Positions 1-7,997 of a stretch of 33,850 nucleotides of DNA are shown here, piece after piece (the first letter of the stretch is position 1; every line of letters starts with the position of its first letter). The position numbers and the translations under genes are program-made. Source of the DNA: a virus; the IMG/VR virus record IMGVR_UViG_3300005356_000449, positions 1 through 33,850 of that record. One strand, 5' to 3'. The notes under the pieces were generated by a model. It had not been told where the DNA came from, made no database searches, and saw only the letters and a list, made by a program, of their open reading frames with translations.

Positions 1-180
1 TTCTTCGCCCAGACCCCGTTCTCCAAGGGGCTGTCGGAGTCGATCGCCTCGGCCCATGCCACCAGCGGACTCGCCTCCGCCGTCGATGCCCGGTACTCGT
101 TCATCACGGCGTACGGCAACCTGACCACGCGTCAGCGTCGTCGGCACTTCAAGCTGACCGGCATCGTCGCCGCGCCGTGA
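1..180 (+). CDS. 3' end of probable major capsid protein (partial)
   Basis: The reading frame is open from the first base and stops with TGA at 178-180, leaving 59 residues of a protein whose start lies outside the window. The visible tail contains a segment reading ITAYGNLTTRQRRRHFKLTG. No domain can be recognised from so little. The capsid assignment is inference from position: it sits directly upstream of the head-tail adaptor and tail genes, and is followed by a strong intercistronic hairpin like those often found after highly expressed phage capsid genes. A scaffold or head decoration protein would be alternatives. Confidence 0.6.
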   Translation, partial: FFAQTPFSKGLSESIASAHATSGLASAVDARYSFITAYGNLTTRQRRRHFKLTGIVAAP

Positions 181-184
181 CAAC

Positions 185-228
185 GTGGGGGTGGGCAACC
201 TCCTTCGTCGGTCGCTGCCCGCCCCCAC
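185..228 (+). terminator. Hairpin directly after the capsid-like gene
   Basis: Arms 185-197 (GTGGGGGTGGGCA) and 216-228 (TGCCCGCCCCCAC) form a 13-bp stem with an 18-base loop, five bases after the stop codon. The single imperfect position is a G-U wobble in plus-strand RNA but a C-A mismatch in minus-strand RNA, so the structure favours the plus transcript. No U-tract follows. It is probably a partial terminator or mRNA-stabilising element that lets the capsid gene be expressed above the downstream tail genes. Confidence 0.65.
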
Positions 229-244
229 TCAGCAAGGAGAACCG

Positions 245-529
245 ATGAGCGACGACATCTCCCCGTACGGGGTCACGCAGAACGCCGACGCGGCGATGAT
301 CACCGCCGACGAGCTCGTCGGTGGCCGCGCCGGGTCGATGCGCGAGAACGCCGTGGCGGGCACGCTGTCGCCGTGGTCGACCGCTCCCTACATCCCGCCG
401 CTGCGCCAGCGTGAGCCATTCTGCAAGGCCAAGGGCGACACCTGTAAGGCCCGCCCCATTCGCGGTACCGACCTGTGCGTGTTCCACTCGCCCGGCCAGG
501 GTCGCCCTGATCGGCTCGGTGACGAGTGA
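245..529 (+). CDS. Small Cys/His zinc-finger-like phage protein (94 aa)
   Basis: The ATG at 245 is preceded by AAGGAG at 234-239, which decides this start over an upstream in-frame GTG inside the hairpin. The first half is polar. The second half carries C60, C67, C78 and H81 in a C-x6-C-x10-C-x2-H arrangement, with the core RPIRGTDLCVFH. Small phage proteins with a C-C-RGxxxC-x2-H signature are common in actinophages and are thought to bind zinc; their role is not established. The gene overlaps the adaptor gene by GTGA (526-529), so the two are probably translationally coupled. Its place between the capsid and adaptor genes suggests a head or connector role, but this is inference only. Confidence 0.8.
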   Translation: MSDDISPYGVTQNADAAMITADELVGGRAGSMRENAVAGTLSPWSTAPYIPPLRQREPFCKAKGDTCKARPIRGTDLCVFHSPGQGRPDRLGDE

Positions 530-1206
530 ACCTTCAGTCGCTGCGCGACTACATCCGTATGCAGCTGGACATGGACATCGAGGAGCTCCCTGACCCGATG
601 CTCGATGCCTACCTCGCCGAGGCGTACACGCGGATGATCTCGATGGAGAACGCCTGGCCGTTCCTCGAGAAGCGCTGGAGCGCGGCGCGCATCGGCGACC
701 CCGATGTCGTCCTGCCCCCCGACTGCGATCCGAACGGGCTGTACTCGGTGATCGACGGCAACTCGGGGATGCGCCTCGTGCAGGTGAGCAACGAGCAAGC
801 CGAGGACAACTTCACCCACATCGCCACGACGACCGTGCCGGTGTACTACACGATCTGGGGCAACCTGCTGCGGATGTGGCCGGACCCCGGCGTCGACCGC
901 GATCTCAGCTTGCGCGGCTACCGCTACCCGGCCGACTGGATGGCCGAGGGTGCCGGTGCCGAGGTCGACGCCGACCCGCGGCTGCACATCCTGCTCGCTC
1001 ACTACGCCATCGCGCTGAGCTACGCCCAGCAGGAGGACGAGGTCCTCGAGGACACCTACATGAAGCGCTTCATGTCCGGCTTCAGCGCCGCCCATGCAGC
1101 GATCTGCAACCCGCGTCACCATCGGCCGCTGATCTTCGCCGGGGGCCTGCCCCTCGGTGGGACCGGCAGCCAGACGATGCAGTGGGGACCCCCGGTGCAT
1201 TCCTGA
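526..1206 (+). CDS. Head-tail adaptor protein
   Basis: This 226-aa protein starts with GTG at 526, overlapping the previous stop. Its N-terminus (LRDYIRMQLDMDIEELPDPM, followed by LDAYLAEAYTRM and ENAWPFLEKRW) is a helical pattern I recognise from podovirus adaptor proteins of the SU10/T7 gp11-like kind, which form the ring between portal and nozzle. The middle is beta-rich, with VPVYYTIWGNLLRMWPDP resembling the surface-exposed hairpin region. A further helix LLAHYAIALSYAQQ follows, as in the four-helix adaptor fold. Length fits the family. It overlaps the nozzle gene by one base (TGATG), as expected for parts assembled together. The fold call rests on remembered family patterns, not on a search. 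Confidence 0.75.
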   Translation: MNLQSLRDYIRMQLDMDIEELPDPMLDAYLAEAYTRMISMENAWPFLEKRWSAARIGDPDVVLPPDCDPNGLYSVIDGNSGMRLVQVSNEQAEDNFTHIATTTVPVYYTIWGNLLRMWPDPGVDRDLSLRGYRYPADWMAEGAGAEVDADPRLHILLAHYAIALSYAQQEDEVLEDTYMKRFMSGFSAAHAAICNPRHHRPLIFAGGLPLGGTGSQTMQWGPPVHS

Positions 1207-2942
1207 TGGCGAACCGTCTCGACCCGATCAACATGGTCGACTTCACGGGTGGCCTCAACACCCGCGCCTCGCCCTTCCAGCTGGGCGAGAACGAGACTCC
1301 CGAGTCGCTCAACGTCGCCGTCGACCGCCTCGGCGGGATCTACTCGCGCTTCGGCTGGGAGCGCTGGTCGACCGAGGACCTGTGGGACGATCCCGAGACC
1401 TGGGACCCGCGGCGCGCCTTCATGCATGCCCTGAGCGACGGCACCTTCAACAACTACGTCGCCGCCAACGGCACGATCTTCGGCTCGACCGGCACCCCCG
1501 ACTTCGTCGATCTTGCCGTCGCCTGCGGGGCGGTGACCCACCTCGCCGACTTCGCCGCGATGGGCGACACCCTCTACGTCGCCCGCGGGCGGGAGAACCC
1601 CGGTGCCTACCGCGTCGGCGCCGGGACCCTCACCGCGCTGGCCGAGTCGGGGGCGGGCAACTGGAACGACGACTACACCGACCCGCTGTCGGGGCCCGCG
1701 GCGATGCCCGCCGCCGAGCTCTGCGAGAGCCACGCTGGCTACCTCTTCGTCGCCAACACCGAGGAGGACGGGACCGACTTCCCCAACCGCATCCGCTGGT
1801 CGCACCCGACCAGCCCGCTCGACTGGGCCTCGGCCGACTACATCGACATCTCCTCCGAGGGCGGCAGGATCACGGCGCTGATGAGCTTCCAGGATCACTT
1901 GCTGGTGTTCAAGTCGGACGGCATCTGGGCGATCTACGGCTACGACGCCAACTCCTGGCAGGTGATCAAGAAGTCGACGACGATCGGTGCGCCGGGCCCG
2001 CAGGCGGTGACCCGCTCGGAGGCGGCGGTGTTCTTCTACTCGGCCTCGGACCACGGCTCGGTCTATGCCTACACGGGCGAGATGCCCCAGGAGGTCTCGC
2101 AGGGGCTGCGCCGCTCGATCGGCCAGATCACCCACCCCGAACTGATCTGGGTCGGCTGGCTGCGGCGCAAGCTGTGGGTCACCGTGCCGTGGAACTACGA
2201 GGGCGCCCAGGACGACTCGACCGGGGTGTTCGTCTACGACCCGGCGGTCGGCGAGAACGGCTGCTGGATGTTCTTCGAGTCGCTGGCCGGGGGGCTCGGC
2301 CCGCTCGTCGGCGGCTCCAACCTCGACTCGGCGGTCCGCCCGATGGGCGTGCTGCGCAACACCGAGTCGCCGCGGATCGTGCTCCTCGACGCCATCGAGG
2401 AGTTCGCCTACGACCACATCAGCGACACCTCGGTGCTCGGTGCCACGTCCACGCTGTCGGACCCGTTCGCCACCCTCGCCATCGAGACCGATACCGGCGA
2501 CCTGATCGTCGCCAGCGGGATGCCCGGACTGCAGCCGTTCCGCACGATCTACCGCACGCCGTGGCTGACCGCTGGCTGGCCGACGCGCAAGAAGTCCTTC
2601 CGCCGTCCCGACTTCGTCTGCCGCCGCACCGGGCTCACGCACCAGCTGCGCATCCAGTCCTACCGCGACTACGAGGAGATCAACCCGCGCCGCCAGCACA
2701 CCGTGCAGGTCGACGGCCAGGGTCTGACGGTCTGGGGCGAGTTCGACTGGACGGCGACCGAGGGTGCTCTGCCCGACGCCCCGGTGTGGGGCTCGGGCCG
2801 CGTCGCCGGTAACAAGGTCGTGCGCGGCGGCAGCTTCGGGCTGTGCAAGGCGCTGCAGGTGCGCATCCAGAGCTTCACTCCCGGTGCGCGCTGGGGCATC
2901 GACGCCATCGTTCTGAAGCTCGTCATGCGACGGTTCCACTAG
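1206..2942 (+). CDS. Tail nozzle / hub protein, beta-propeller type
   Basis: The ATG at 1206 overlaps the adaptor stop. The product is 578 aa and almost entirely beta-strand in character. Repeated blade-like strands appear, for example GDTLYVARG, HAGYLFVANT, FQDHLLVFKSDGIWAIYGYD and EAAVFFYSASDHGSVYAYTG. The N-terminal phrase DFTGGLNTRASPFQLGENE is the usual opening of T7 gp12/P22 gp10-type nozzle or stabilisation proteins, which begin by describing the bound adaptor and then form a propeller that closes the tail channel. The C-terminal part (residues ~460-578) is a separate beta domain. Position after the adaptor supports the assignment. An in-frame ORF extends upstream inside the adaptor gene but is a shadow. 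Confidence 0.75.
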   Translation: MANRLDPINMVDFTGGLNTRASPFQLGENETPESLNVAVDRLGGIYSRFGWERWSTEDLWDDPETWDPRRAFMHALSDGTFNNYVAANGTIFGSTGTPDFVDLAVACGAVTHLADFAAMGDTLYVARGRENPGAYRVGAGTLTALAESGAGNWNDDYTDPLSGPAAMPAAELCESHAGYLFVANTEEDGTDFPNRIRWSHPTSPLDWASADYIDISSEGGRITALMSFQDHLLVFKSDGIWAIYGYDANSWQVIKKSTTIGAPGPQAVTRSEAAVFFYSASDHGSVYAYTGEMPQEVSQGLRRSIGQITHPELIWVGWLRRKLWVTVPWNYEGAQDDSTGVFVYDPAVGENGCWMFFESLAGGLGPLVGGSNLDSAVRPMGVLRNTESPRIVLLDAIEEFAYDHISDTSVLGATSTLSDPFATLAIETDTGDLIVASGMPGLQPFRTIYRTPWLTAGWPTRKKSFRRPDFVCRRTGLTHQLRIQSYRDYEEINPRRQHTVQVDGQGLTVWGEFDWTATEGALPDAPVWGSGRVAGNKVVRGGSFGLCKALQVRIQSFTPGARWGIDAIVLKLVMRRFH

Positions 2943-2951
2943 GAGTATCTG

Positions 2952-3860
2952 ATGCCGCTGATCCTCACCAACCGCTTCATCAACGGCGAGGTCGCTGACG
3001 CTGTCCCCGTCGACGGGAACGATCAGGCGATCCAGTCCTACATCAACTCCGAGGTCATCACCGCCGACGGCCTGACGCAGATGAGGGCCCCGCTGCTGTT
3101 GCGCAGTGGCGACCCAACCCAGCCCAATCACGCCGCCAACAAGGACTACGTCGACGCTCAGATGCCGATCGGCACGATGCTGATGTGGCCCGCGGTGGTC
3201 CCTCCCGCCGGGTCGAAGTGGCACCTCTGCGACGGCGGGGCGCTGGCTACGTCCGCCTACGCCATCCTGTTCGGTCTGCTCGACTACAAGTACGGCGGCA
3301 GCGGCGGGTCGTTCCTGCTGCCCAACCTGCAGGGACGCTTCCCGATCGGCTTCGACGCCACCAAGACGGCGTTCGATGTCATCGGCGAGGCGGGCGGCAC
3401 CTTCACCGTGCCGGTCCCGGCGCACGCCCACGACATGCCGCACGAACACGGCCTGTCCATCACGACATCGGTCGAGACCTCCGCCCACACCCACGGCATC
3501 AGCCCCACCGGCACGATCACCACGTCGAGCGACGGCGCCCACTCCCACAACTCGGCGTACATCAATCACTCTCTCCCAACCGCGGGAACCGAGGGGGTCG
3601 ATCGCAGCATGAACGCTGCCCCTCCGTACCCGACCGGCTACCTGCAGGCCGGTACCGATGTCCAGGGTGCCCACACCCACACTTACTCGGGCAACACCTC
3701 GGTCGAACAGGCCCTTCACACCCACGCCGTGAACGGCGTAACGAACGCCATCACTGCGGCGGCCACCGCCAACAACTCCGCCGCCCTGACCCCCACGGGC
3801 GTCACGACGACGATGGTCCAGCCCTACCTCACCGTCAACTTCATCATCAGGATCATCTGA
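2952..3860 (+). CDS. Tail collar domain fibre protein
   Basis: The gene has AGGAG at 2941-2945 and ATG at 2952; 302 aa. Residues ~54-70 (GDPTQPNHAANKDYVDAQ) are the linker common in phage fibres just before a collar domain. Residues ~72-135 match the phage tail collar family: PIGTMLMWP, GSKWHLCDGG, then FLLPNLQGRFPIGFD. The rest is rich in paired histidines (AHAHDMPHEH, AHTHG, AHSHN, AHTHTY, LHTHAV). In T4 gp12-like fibres such HxH pairs coordinate metal ions along a trimeric shaft. The C-terminus QPYLTVNFIIRII is the standard end of the family. It probably makes a short trimeric fibre or collar at the tail, possibly host-binding. Confidence 0.9.
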   Translation: MPLILTNRFINGEVADAVPVDGNDQAIQSYINSEVITADGLTQMRAPLLLRSGDPTQPNHAANKDYVDAQMPIGTMLMWPAVVPPAGSKWHLCDGGALATSAYAILFGLLDYKYGGSGGSFLLPNLQGRFPIGFDATKTAFDVIGEAGGTFTVPVPAHAHDMPHEHGLSITTSVETSAHTHGISPTGTITTSSDGAHSHNSAYINHSLPTAGTEGVDRSMNAAPPYPTGYLQAGTDVQGAHTHTYSGNTSVEQALHTHAVNGVTNAITAAATANNSAALTPTGVTTTMVQPYLTVNFIIRII

Positions 3861-4300
3861 TGCCCTACGTCGACTCCGGCTACTACGAATCTCAGCGCCG
3901 TGGGATCGACGATCAGTACGCCGCGCAGATGGCGTCGAACACGTTCGCCCGCACGCTCGCCCAGACCAGGGGCAACCGCGACCTCAACCTGATGACCCAG
4001 GGGTTCAAGCGCCAGACGCCGAGCTTCCTGGCTGGCTTCGGGCAGCGTGGATTCGGGGGCGGCGTGCGCAGCGGCGTGATGCAACGCTCGATGCAGAACT
4101 ACGTCAACGACTTCACGCAGCAGTACGGCACGGCGCAGAATGATCTCACCAGTCAGCTGCGTCAGTACGACCTGACCACCCAGCAGCTGGGTGCCGGGCA
4201 GGCGAACTCCTATGCCGAGCTCGAACTTCAGAAGGCGCGTGACATCGCCTACGCCGCGCAGAACATCGAGGCGCTACGCCAAGCATGGGGAGGTACCTGA
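3860..4300 (+). CDS. Small Gln/Arg-rich virion protein, possible internal protein (146 aa)
   Basis: The ATG at 3860 overlaps the stop of the collar gene. I do not recognise the family. The sequence is predicted helical, rich in Gln, Arg and Tyr, with segments such as YESQRRGIDDQYAAQ, LTSQLRQYDLTTQQLGAGQ and ELELQKARDIAYAAQ that look amphipathic. It contains one Gly-rich break (FGQRGFGGGVRSG). It is the first of four successive proteins of increasing length placed between tail parts and fibres, the position of internal virion proteins gp14-gp16 in T7-like phages. A role as the small, membrane-interacting ejection protein is inferred from that order alone. Confidence 0.7.
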   Translation: MPYVDSGYYESQRRGIDDQYAAQMASNTFARTLAQTRGNRDLNLMTQGFKRQTPSFLAGFGQRGFGGGVRSGVMQRSMQNYVNDFTQQYGTAQNDLTSQLRQYDLTTQQLGAGQANSYAELELQKARDIAYAAQNIEALRQAWGGT

Positions 4301-5433
4301 TGGCTCTGCCTTGGACATCGACCGGAGCGAGCAGCACCAGGAATACGTGGACGAACTTCCAGAAGCCGACGCCCGGTAGTGCTGCCGCCCAGAGGGTCGC
4401 CGCCAACGCCGCCAACTCGCGCGCCTTCAACGCGAGGAACGCTGCGGCGCAGGATGCTTCGGGTCAGCACACCGGCTTCTACTCGTGGTTCCAGCCGCCG
4501 GACCCCAGGACCTACAAGCCCAACGCCGTCGACCTGGCGCTGATGCGTGTTGGCGGCAACGCTGTCACCAATGCCTTCAACAATCAGCCCGCCCCTGCCG
4601 CCCCTGGCAGCCCCGGTGGCGGCGGTCGTGGTGGGTACGGCGGCGGCGGCGGTGGCGGCGGTGGACCGGCGGTCACCCAGGCGATGATCGACGCCCTCGC
4701 CCAGGCGCTCGGCGTGCATCCGGGCCAGCTGGGCTATACCCCGCTGCCCGCTTTCCAGGGCCAGGCGCTGCCAGCGTTCAACACCGCTCCCTATGACACG
4801 CAGCGCGCCCAGCTGGACCAGGCGGCGGCGCGCGACCAGGCCAACTTCAACACCAACCAGCAGGCCACCACCCAGGCGGTGCAGGGGGCGTACTCCAACC
4901 CCTACGCCAACGCCCAGGTGCAGGCGGGCGCGGCGACACCGCAGATGGGGGCGGGGCTGATGGCCACGGCGGGCGGCGTGACCGACCCGGCGCTGGCCCA
5001 GCAGATGAACGCCCAGAACGCCCAGAACCAGGGCTCGTTCCAGGACCTCTACCGGGTGCTCGGGGCCAACCAGCAGGCCAGTCAGAACTCACGCATGCAG
5101 CAGGTGGCGATGGATGCCAACTACGGGCGCCAGACGGCCGGGGCCCAGGTGGCCGGGCTGCAGGGCGGGATCGCCACCAACCAGGCCAACGCCCAGCAGG
5201 CCTACGCTCAGCAGCAGGCCGAGCGTGACTACCAGAACCAGCTGATGGCGTACCAGACCCAGATGCAGAACGCCCAGGGCCAGCAAGCCACCAACCAGGC
5301 CAACTGGACCCAGCAGAACGCCACCCTGCAGGCCCGCCTGCAGCCGGTGCTCGACCTGATCAGCCAGATCGGCGGGAGCAGCGGGCTCAATATCTCGGGG
5401 CTGATGCAGATGCTGCAGGGATTCGGGGCGTAA
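4300..5433 (+). CDS. Gln/Ala-rich virion protein with glycine hinge (377 aa)
   Basis: The start is ATG 4300, with GGAGG at 4288-4292; an in-frame ATG at 4285 lies before this ribosome site and is less likely. Residues ~1-100 are Asn/Ala rich. Residues ~104-122 form a near-pure glycine linker. From about residue 125 the protein becomes a long Gln/Ala/Asn helix-prone region (AQQMNAQNAQNQG, QQAYAQQQAERDYQNQ), with a short hydrophobic end (IGGSSGLNISGLMQMLQGF). No enzyme motif is seen. Such Gln/Ala-rich proteins are frequent among podovirus internal proteins. The gene overlaps both neighbours by one base, implying coordinated synthesis with the 854- and 3535-aa proteins. Function is unknown. Confidence 0.75.
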   Translation: MALPWTSTGASSTRNTWTNFQKPTPGSAAAQRVAANAANSRAFNARNAAAQDASGQHTGFYSWFQPPDPRTYKPNAVDLALMRVGGNAVTNAFNNQPAPAAPGSPGGGGRGGYGGGGGGGGGPAVTQAMIDALAQALGVHPGQLGYTPLPAFQGQALPAFNTAPYDTQRAQLDQAAARDQANFNTNQQATTQAVQGAYSNPYANAQVQAGAATPQMGAGLMATAGGVTDPALAQQMNAQNAQNQGSFQDLYRVLGANQQASQNSRMQQVAMDANYGRQTAGAQVAGLQGGIATNQANAQQAYAQQQAERDYQNQLMAYQTQMQNAQGQQATNQANWTQQNATLQARLQPVLDLISQIGGSSGLNISGLMQMLQGFGA

Positions 5434-7997
5434 TGAGCAACGACTACACACCGGGCGGTGGCGTCGACCCGACGATGATCCAGGCGCTGATCCAGATGCT
5501 GACGGGGATGGGCGGCAACCAGTCGTGGCAGGGCGCCGCCGATCCCAACCTGCTCAGCCAGTTGAGCTTCGGCTTCGACCCCACCCAGATGCAGAGCCTG
5601 TCGCTGCCGCAGATCCCCGGCACCTCCGAGCCCGATGACGTCGGCTACATCGAGGAGGCGAGCAAGCAGTACAACGTCTCCCAGGACCTCGTCAACCTGA
5701 CCGGCCTCGGCGACCTGGGCTACGCGGCGATGATGGGGCCGGGCAGCTTCGGCGCCAACACCTTTGAGCCGACCGTCACCAACGAGCTCATCCAGCAGCC
5801 AGCGACGCTGCAGTTCCAGCGCTACCTGGCCCCCGGTAACGAGGGCACCTTCGAGGGGCGCGTCGCTCGCGTCATCACCGGGGCCGACGCCGAGGGCAAG
5901 CCCGGTACCGTGTCCGAAGCCGTCGGGCAGATGCGCCGGGTCATCGAGTTCGCCGACGCCCACCCCGACGACGCTCAGGCCCAGGCCGACGCCGACCTGC
6001 TGCGCCCCTACCTGCCGTCCCAGACCTTCTGGGATCAGGGCATCGAGCACACGATCATCGACTGGTCGGAGGCGACACGCCGGGCCCAGGACCTCGTCGA
6101 CCCCTACCTCGCCGAGCAGTCGATCCAGCTGGGCCCGACCGGGGCGACCTACGATCCGGCCACCGGCAAGTCCACCCCCGGTGGAGAGATCGTCGAGATC
6201 GACGGCCAGCTGTACCGCCAGACCAGCACACCCTCGCCAGCAGCCGAGGACTTCCTCGAGGCGGGCATCCCGCCGCCCAACGAGCGCTACACCCCAGCCG
6301 ACATCCTCGGGCCCGACTGGACCCAGGCCAACGAGTCCTACCTGGCCTCGCTGCCCGGCCTGCACGACCTCTACGCCCAGTACCAGTCCGACATCGACCG
6401 GGCCAACGGCCGCGCCGAGATGCTCGGCGGCATGCCGATGCAGGAGTTCTACGACCGCAACTCGATCCCCGGCCAGGGTGGCGGCACGATCGACTTCCCC
6501 GATACCGGCGCCCCTCTTAGCAACGACATCGTTACCGCCATCGCCAACAATGCCGCTGGCGCGGTGGGCGAGGCGGCGGGCAACGCCGGGACCACGGCCT
6601 TCGACCTGGCCAGGCATGGCGCTTCCCTGCTCGGGGGCGGCATCGGCTGGGGCGCGACGGCGATGCGCGACTACCTCAACAGCGCTCTCGGCGGTCGCAC
6701 CGACAGCGCCGACATCCAGACCGAGCCAGGGGGGCAGGGAGCACCGCGCACCGTCGAGGAGGGCGCCGCGGCGCAGGGCAACTACGGCGAGTTGGGGTTC
6801 CGGGGCCAGCCCCTCCACCCGGCGCTGCGCCCTATGGGTGGCCAGACCCAGCCTCCGGGGCCGGGCGACGACAACAGCTACCTCGAGTACGTCCTCACCG
6901 CCAGCCCCGGCAACCGGCTGTCGTACGACGACTGGCTGGAGGCGCGAGCCGGGGCGGGGAACAACGTGCTCGGACCGGCGCCGACCGCCGCACCGGCACC
7001 TCAGCCGGGCGGGGGGACGACCCCGGCCGACCTCGGTCAGTTCTTCGGGGTCCAGCCCCCCGCGCCCGTACCGGCAGCGAACAATCCGGCTAGCCGCAAC
7101 GTCAACACGATGGCCTCGAACCCCGCTGCTGGCGGGCAGATCGACATCACGCAGCTGCCCTCGACCGCCCCGCCCCAGCCGGTGACCGGGCAGTACAACA
7201 CCAACACCCAGACCGCCTATCCCACCGGCCAGCCGGTGCTGCCGATGGGCGGGGCGGCAGCGAACAACCCGGCACTGCGCGGGCTCGGTGGCCAGACCGG
7301 CGGGCCCGCTGGTGGGCGGCTGAGCCAGGCTGGCATCGATGCCATGCTCACTGCCGCCCTGGCGCAGGGAAGCGGCGAGCCCTACGCCAACGAGCCCCAG
7401 TCCCGCACCAACCGCACGGCGACCGGCGGGCCCGTCGGCGGACGGCGGGACCAGGCCATGCTCGACGCCCTGCTCACTGCCGCCCTGGCCAGGGAGAACG
7501 AGCGCTACGCCATCGATCCTGCTGGTCGCACCAACCGCACTCCGACCGGCGGACCCGTCGGCGGGCGTGGCTATCAGCGCGAGAACATGACCGACGTCCT
7601 GAACTACGGACGTGGCAGCGGCACCCCGACCAGCGGGGCAGGCGGGGGCGGCGGGCGTGCCTCGTTCTGGAACCAGCTGTTCCCGCCGGACCAGCAGCCC
7701 GGCTACGTGGCGCCACCAGTGCTGCGCTACGGGACCGACACCCAGACCTCGGCCGGGCGCGTTCGTAACCGTCGTGATCTCGCCGTCGATCGCGAGCGGG
7801 CCAAGGCTGCCCGCGTCGAGAGCCAGGCCCGCGAGACCCGCTACGCCCAGAACATGGCCTACCGGGCCAACTACGGCCGTGACTACTGGCTGGCCCGCGG
7901 CTACACCGATCAGCTGGCCCGGATGGGGGTCACGCCGACGGCGATGGCGATCGCCAACCGCATCGGCGGCACCAACGCGACGCTCGGCCGCGGCTGA
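5433..7997 (+). CDS. Large virion-associated protein with disordered repeat region (854 aa)
   Basis: The ATG at 5433 overlaps the previous TAA. Residues 1-~330 look folded and mostly helical (LIQQPATLQFQRYLAPGNEG, VGQMRRVIEFADAHPDDAQA). A hydrophobic Ala/Gly segment lies at ~360-405 (ITAIANNAAGAVGEAAGNAG-like composition and LLGGGIGWGATAMRD). From ~430 to ~760 the chain is Pro/Gly/Gln-rich and likely disordered, and it carries two and a half copies of a 41-42-residue repeat. The last ~90 residues are basic and helical (NRRDLAVDRERAKAARVESQ), possibly DNA- or partner-binding. I know no named family for it. It sits where T7-like phages have gp15, so an ejection-complex component is the best inference. 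Confidence 0.75.
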   Translation: MSNDYTPGGGVDPTMIQALIQMLTGMGGNQSWQGAADPNLLSQLSFGFDPTQMQSLSLPQIPGTSEPDDVGYIEEASKQYNVSQDLVNLTGLGDLGYAAMMGPGSFGANTFEPTVTNELIQQPATLQFQRYLAPGNEGTFEGRVARVITGADAEGKPGTVSEAVGQMRRVIEFADAHPDDAQAQADADLLRPYLPSQTFWDQGIEHTIIDWSEATRRAQDLVDPYLAEQSIQLGPTGATYDPATGKSTPGGEIVEIDGQLYRQTSTPSPAAEDFLEAGIPPPNERYTPADILGPDWTQANESYLASLPGLHDLYAQYQSDIDRANGRAEMLGGMPMQEFYDRNSIPGQGGGTIDFPDTGAPLSNDIVTAIANNAAGAVGEAAGNAGTTAFDLARHGASLLGGGIGWGATAMRDYLNSALGGRTDSADIQTEPGGQGAPRTVEEGAAAQGNYGELGFRGQPLHPALRPMGGQTQPPGPGDDNSYLEYVLTASPGNRLSYDDWLEARAGAGNNVLGPAPTAAPAPQPGGGTTPADLGQFFGVQPPAPVPAANNPASRNVNTMASNPAAGGQIDITQLPSTAPPQPVTGQYNTNTQTAYPTGQPVLPMGGAAANNPALRGLGGQTGGPAGGRLSQAGIDAMLTAALAQGSGEPYANEPQSRTNRTATGGPVGGRRDQAMLDALLTAALARENERYAIDPAGRTNRTPTGGPVGGRGYQRENMTDVLNYGRGSGTPTSGAGGGGGRASFWNQLFPPDQQPGYVAPPVLRYGTDTQTSAGRVRNRRDLAVDRERAKAARVESQARETRYAQNMAYRANYGRDYWLARGYTDQLARMGVTPTAMAIANRIGGTNATLGRG
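7296..7575 (+). repeat. In-frame 41-42 codon tandem repeat in the 854-aa protein
   Basis: Repeat units start at 7296, 7422 and 7545 (spacing 126 and 123 bases), the last being partial. Each unit opens with TGGP(A/V)GGR, continues with a helix (DAMLTAALAQ or DALLTAALAR) and ends with a short SRTNRTAT or GRTNRTPT linker. The DNA copies are close but not identical, so the duplication is recent enough to see yet has been selected in frame. Confidence 0.8.

Noticed and set aside
1116-3725. 869-codon open frame on the minus strand opposite the nozzle gene
   Set aside because: Low-complexity composition and no start signals; the plus strand has the recognisable nozzle and collar genes.
4285-4299. 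Alternative ATG five codons upstream for the 377-aa gene
   Set aside because: It lies before the GGAGG ribosome site, which is correctly spaced for ATG 4300.
5229-6818. 529-codon minus-strand frame opposite the 377- and 854-aa genes
   Set aside because: Shadow of GC-rich coding sequence; no conserved motif and crosses two coupled plus genes.
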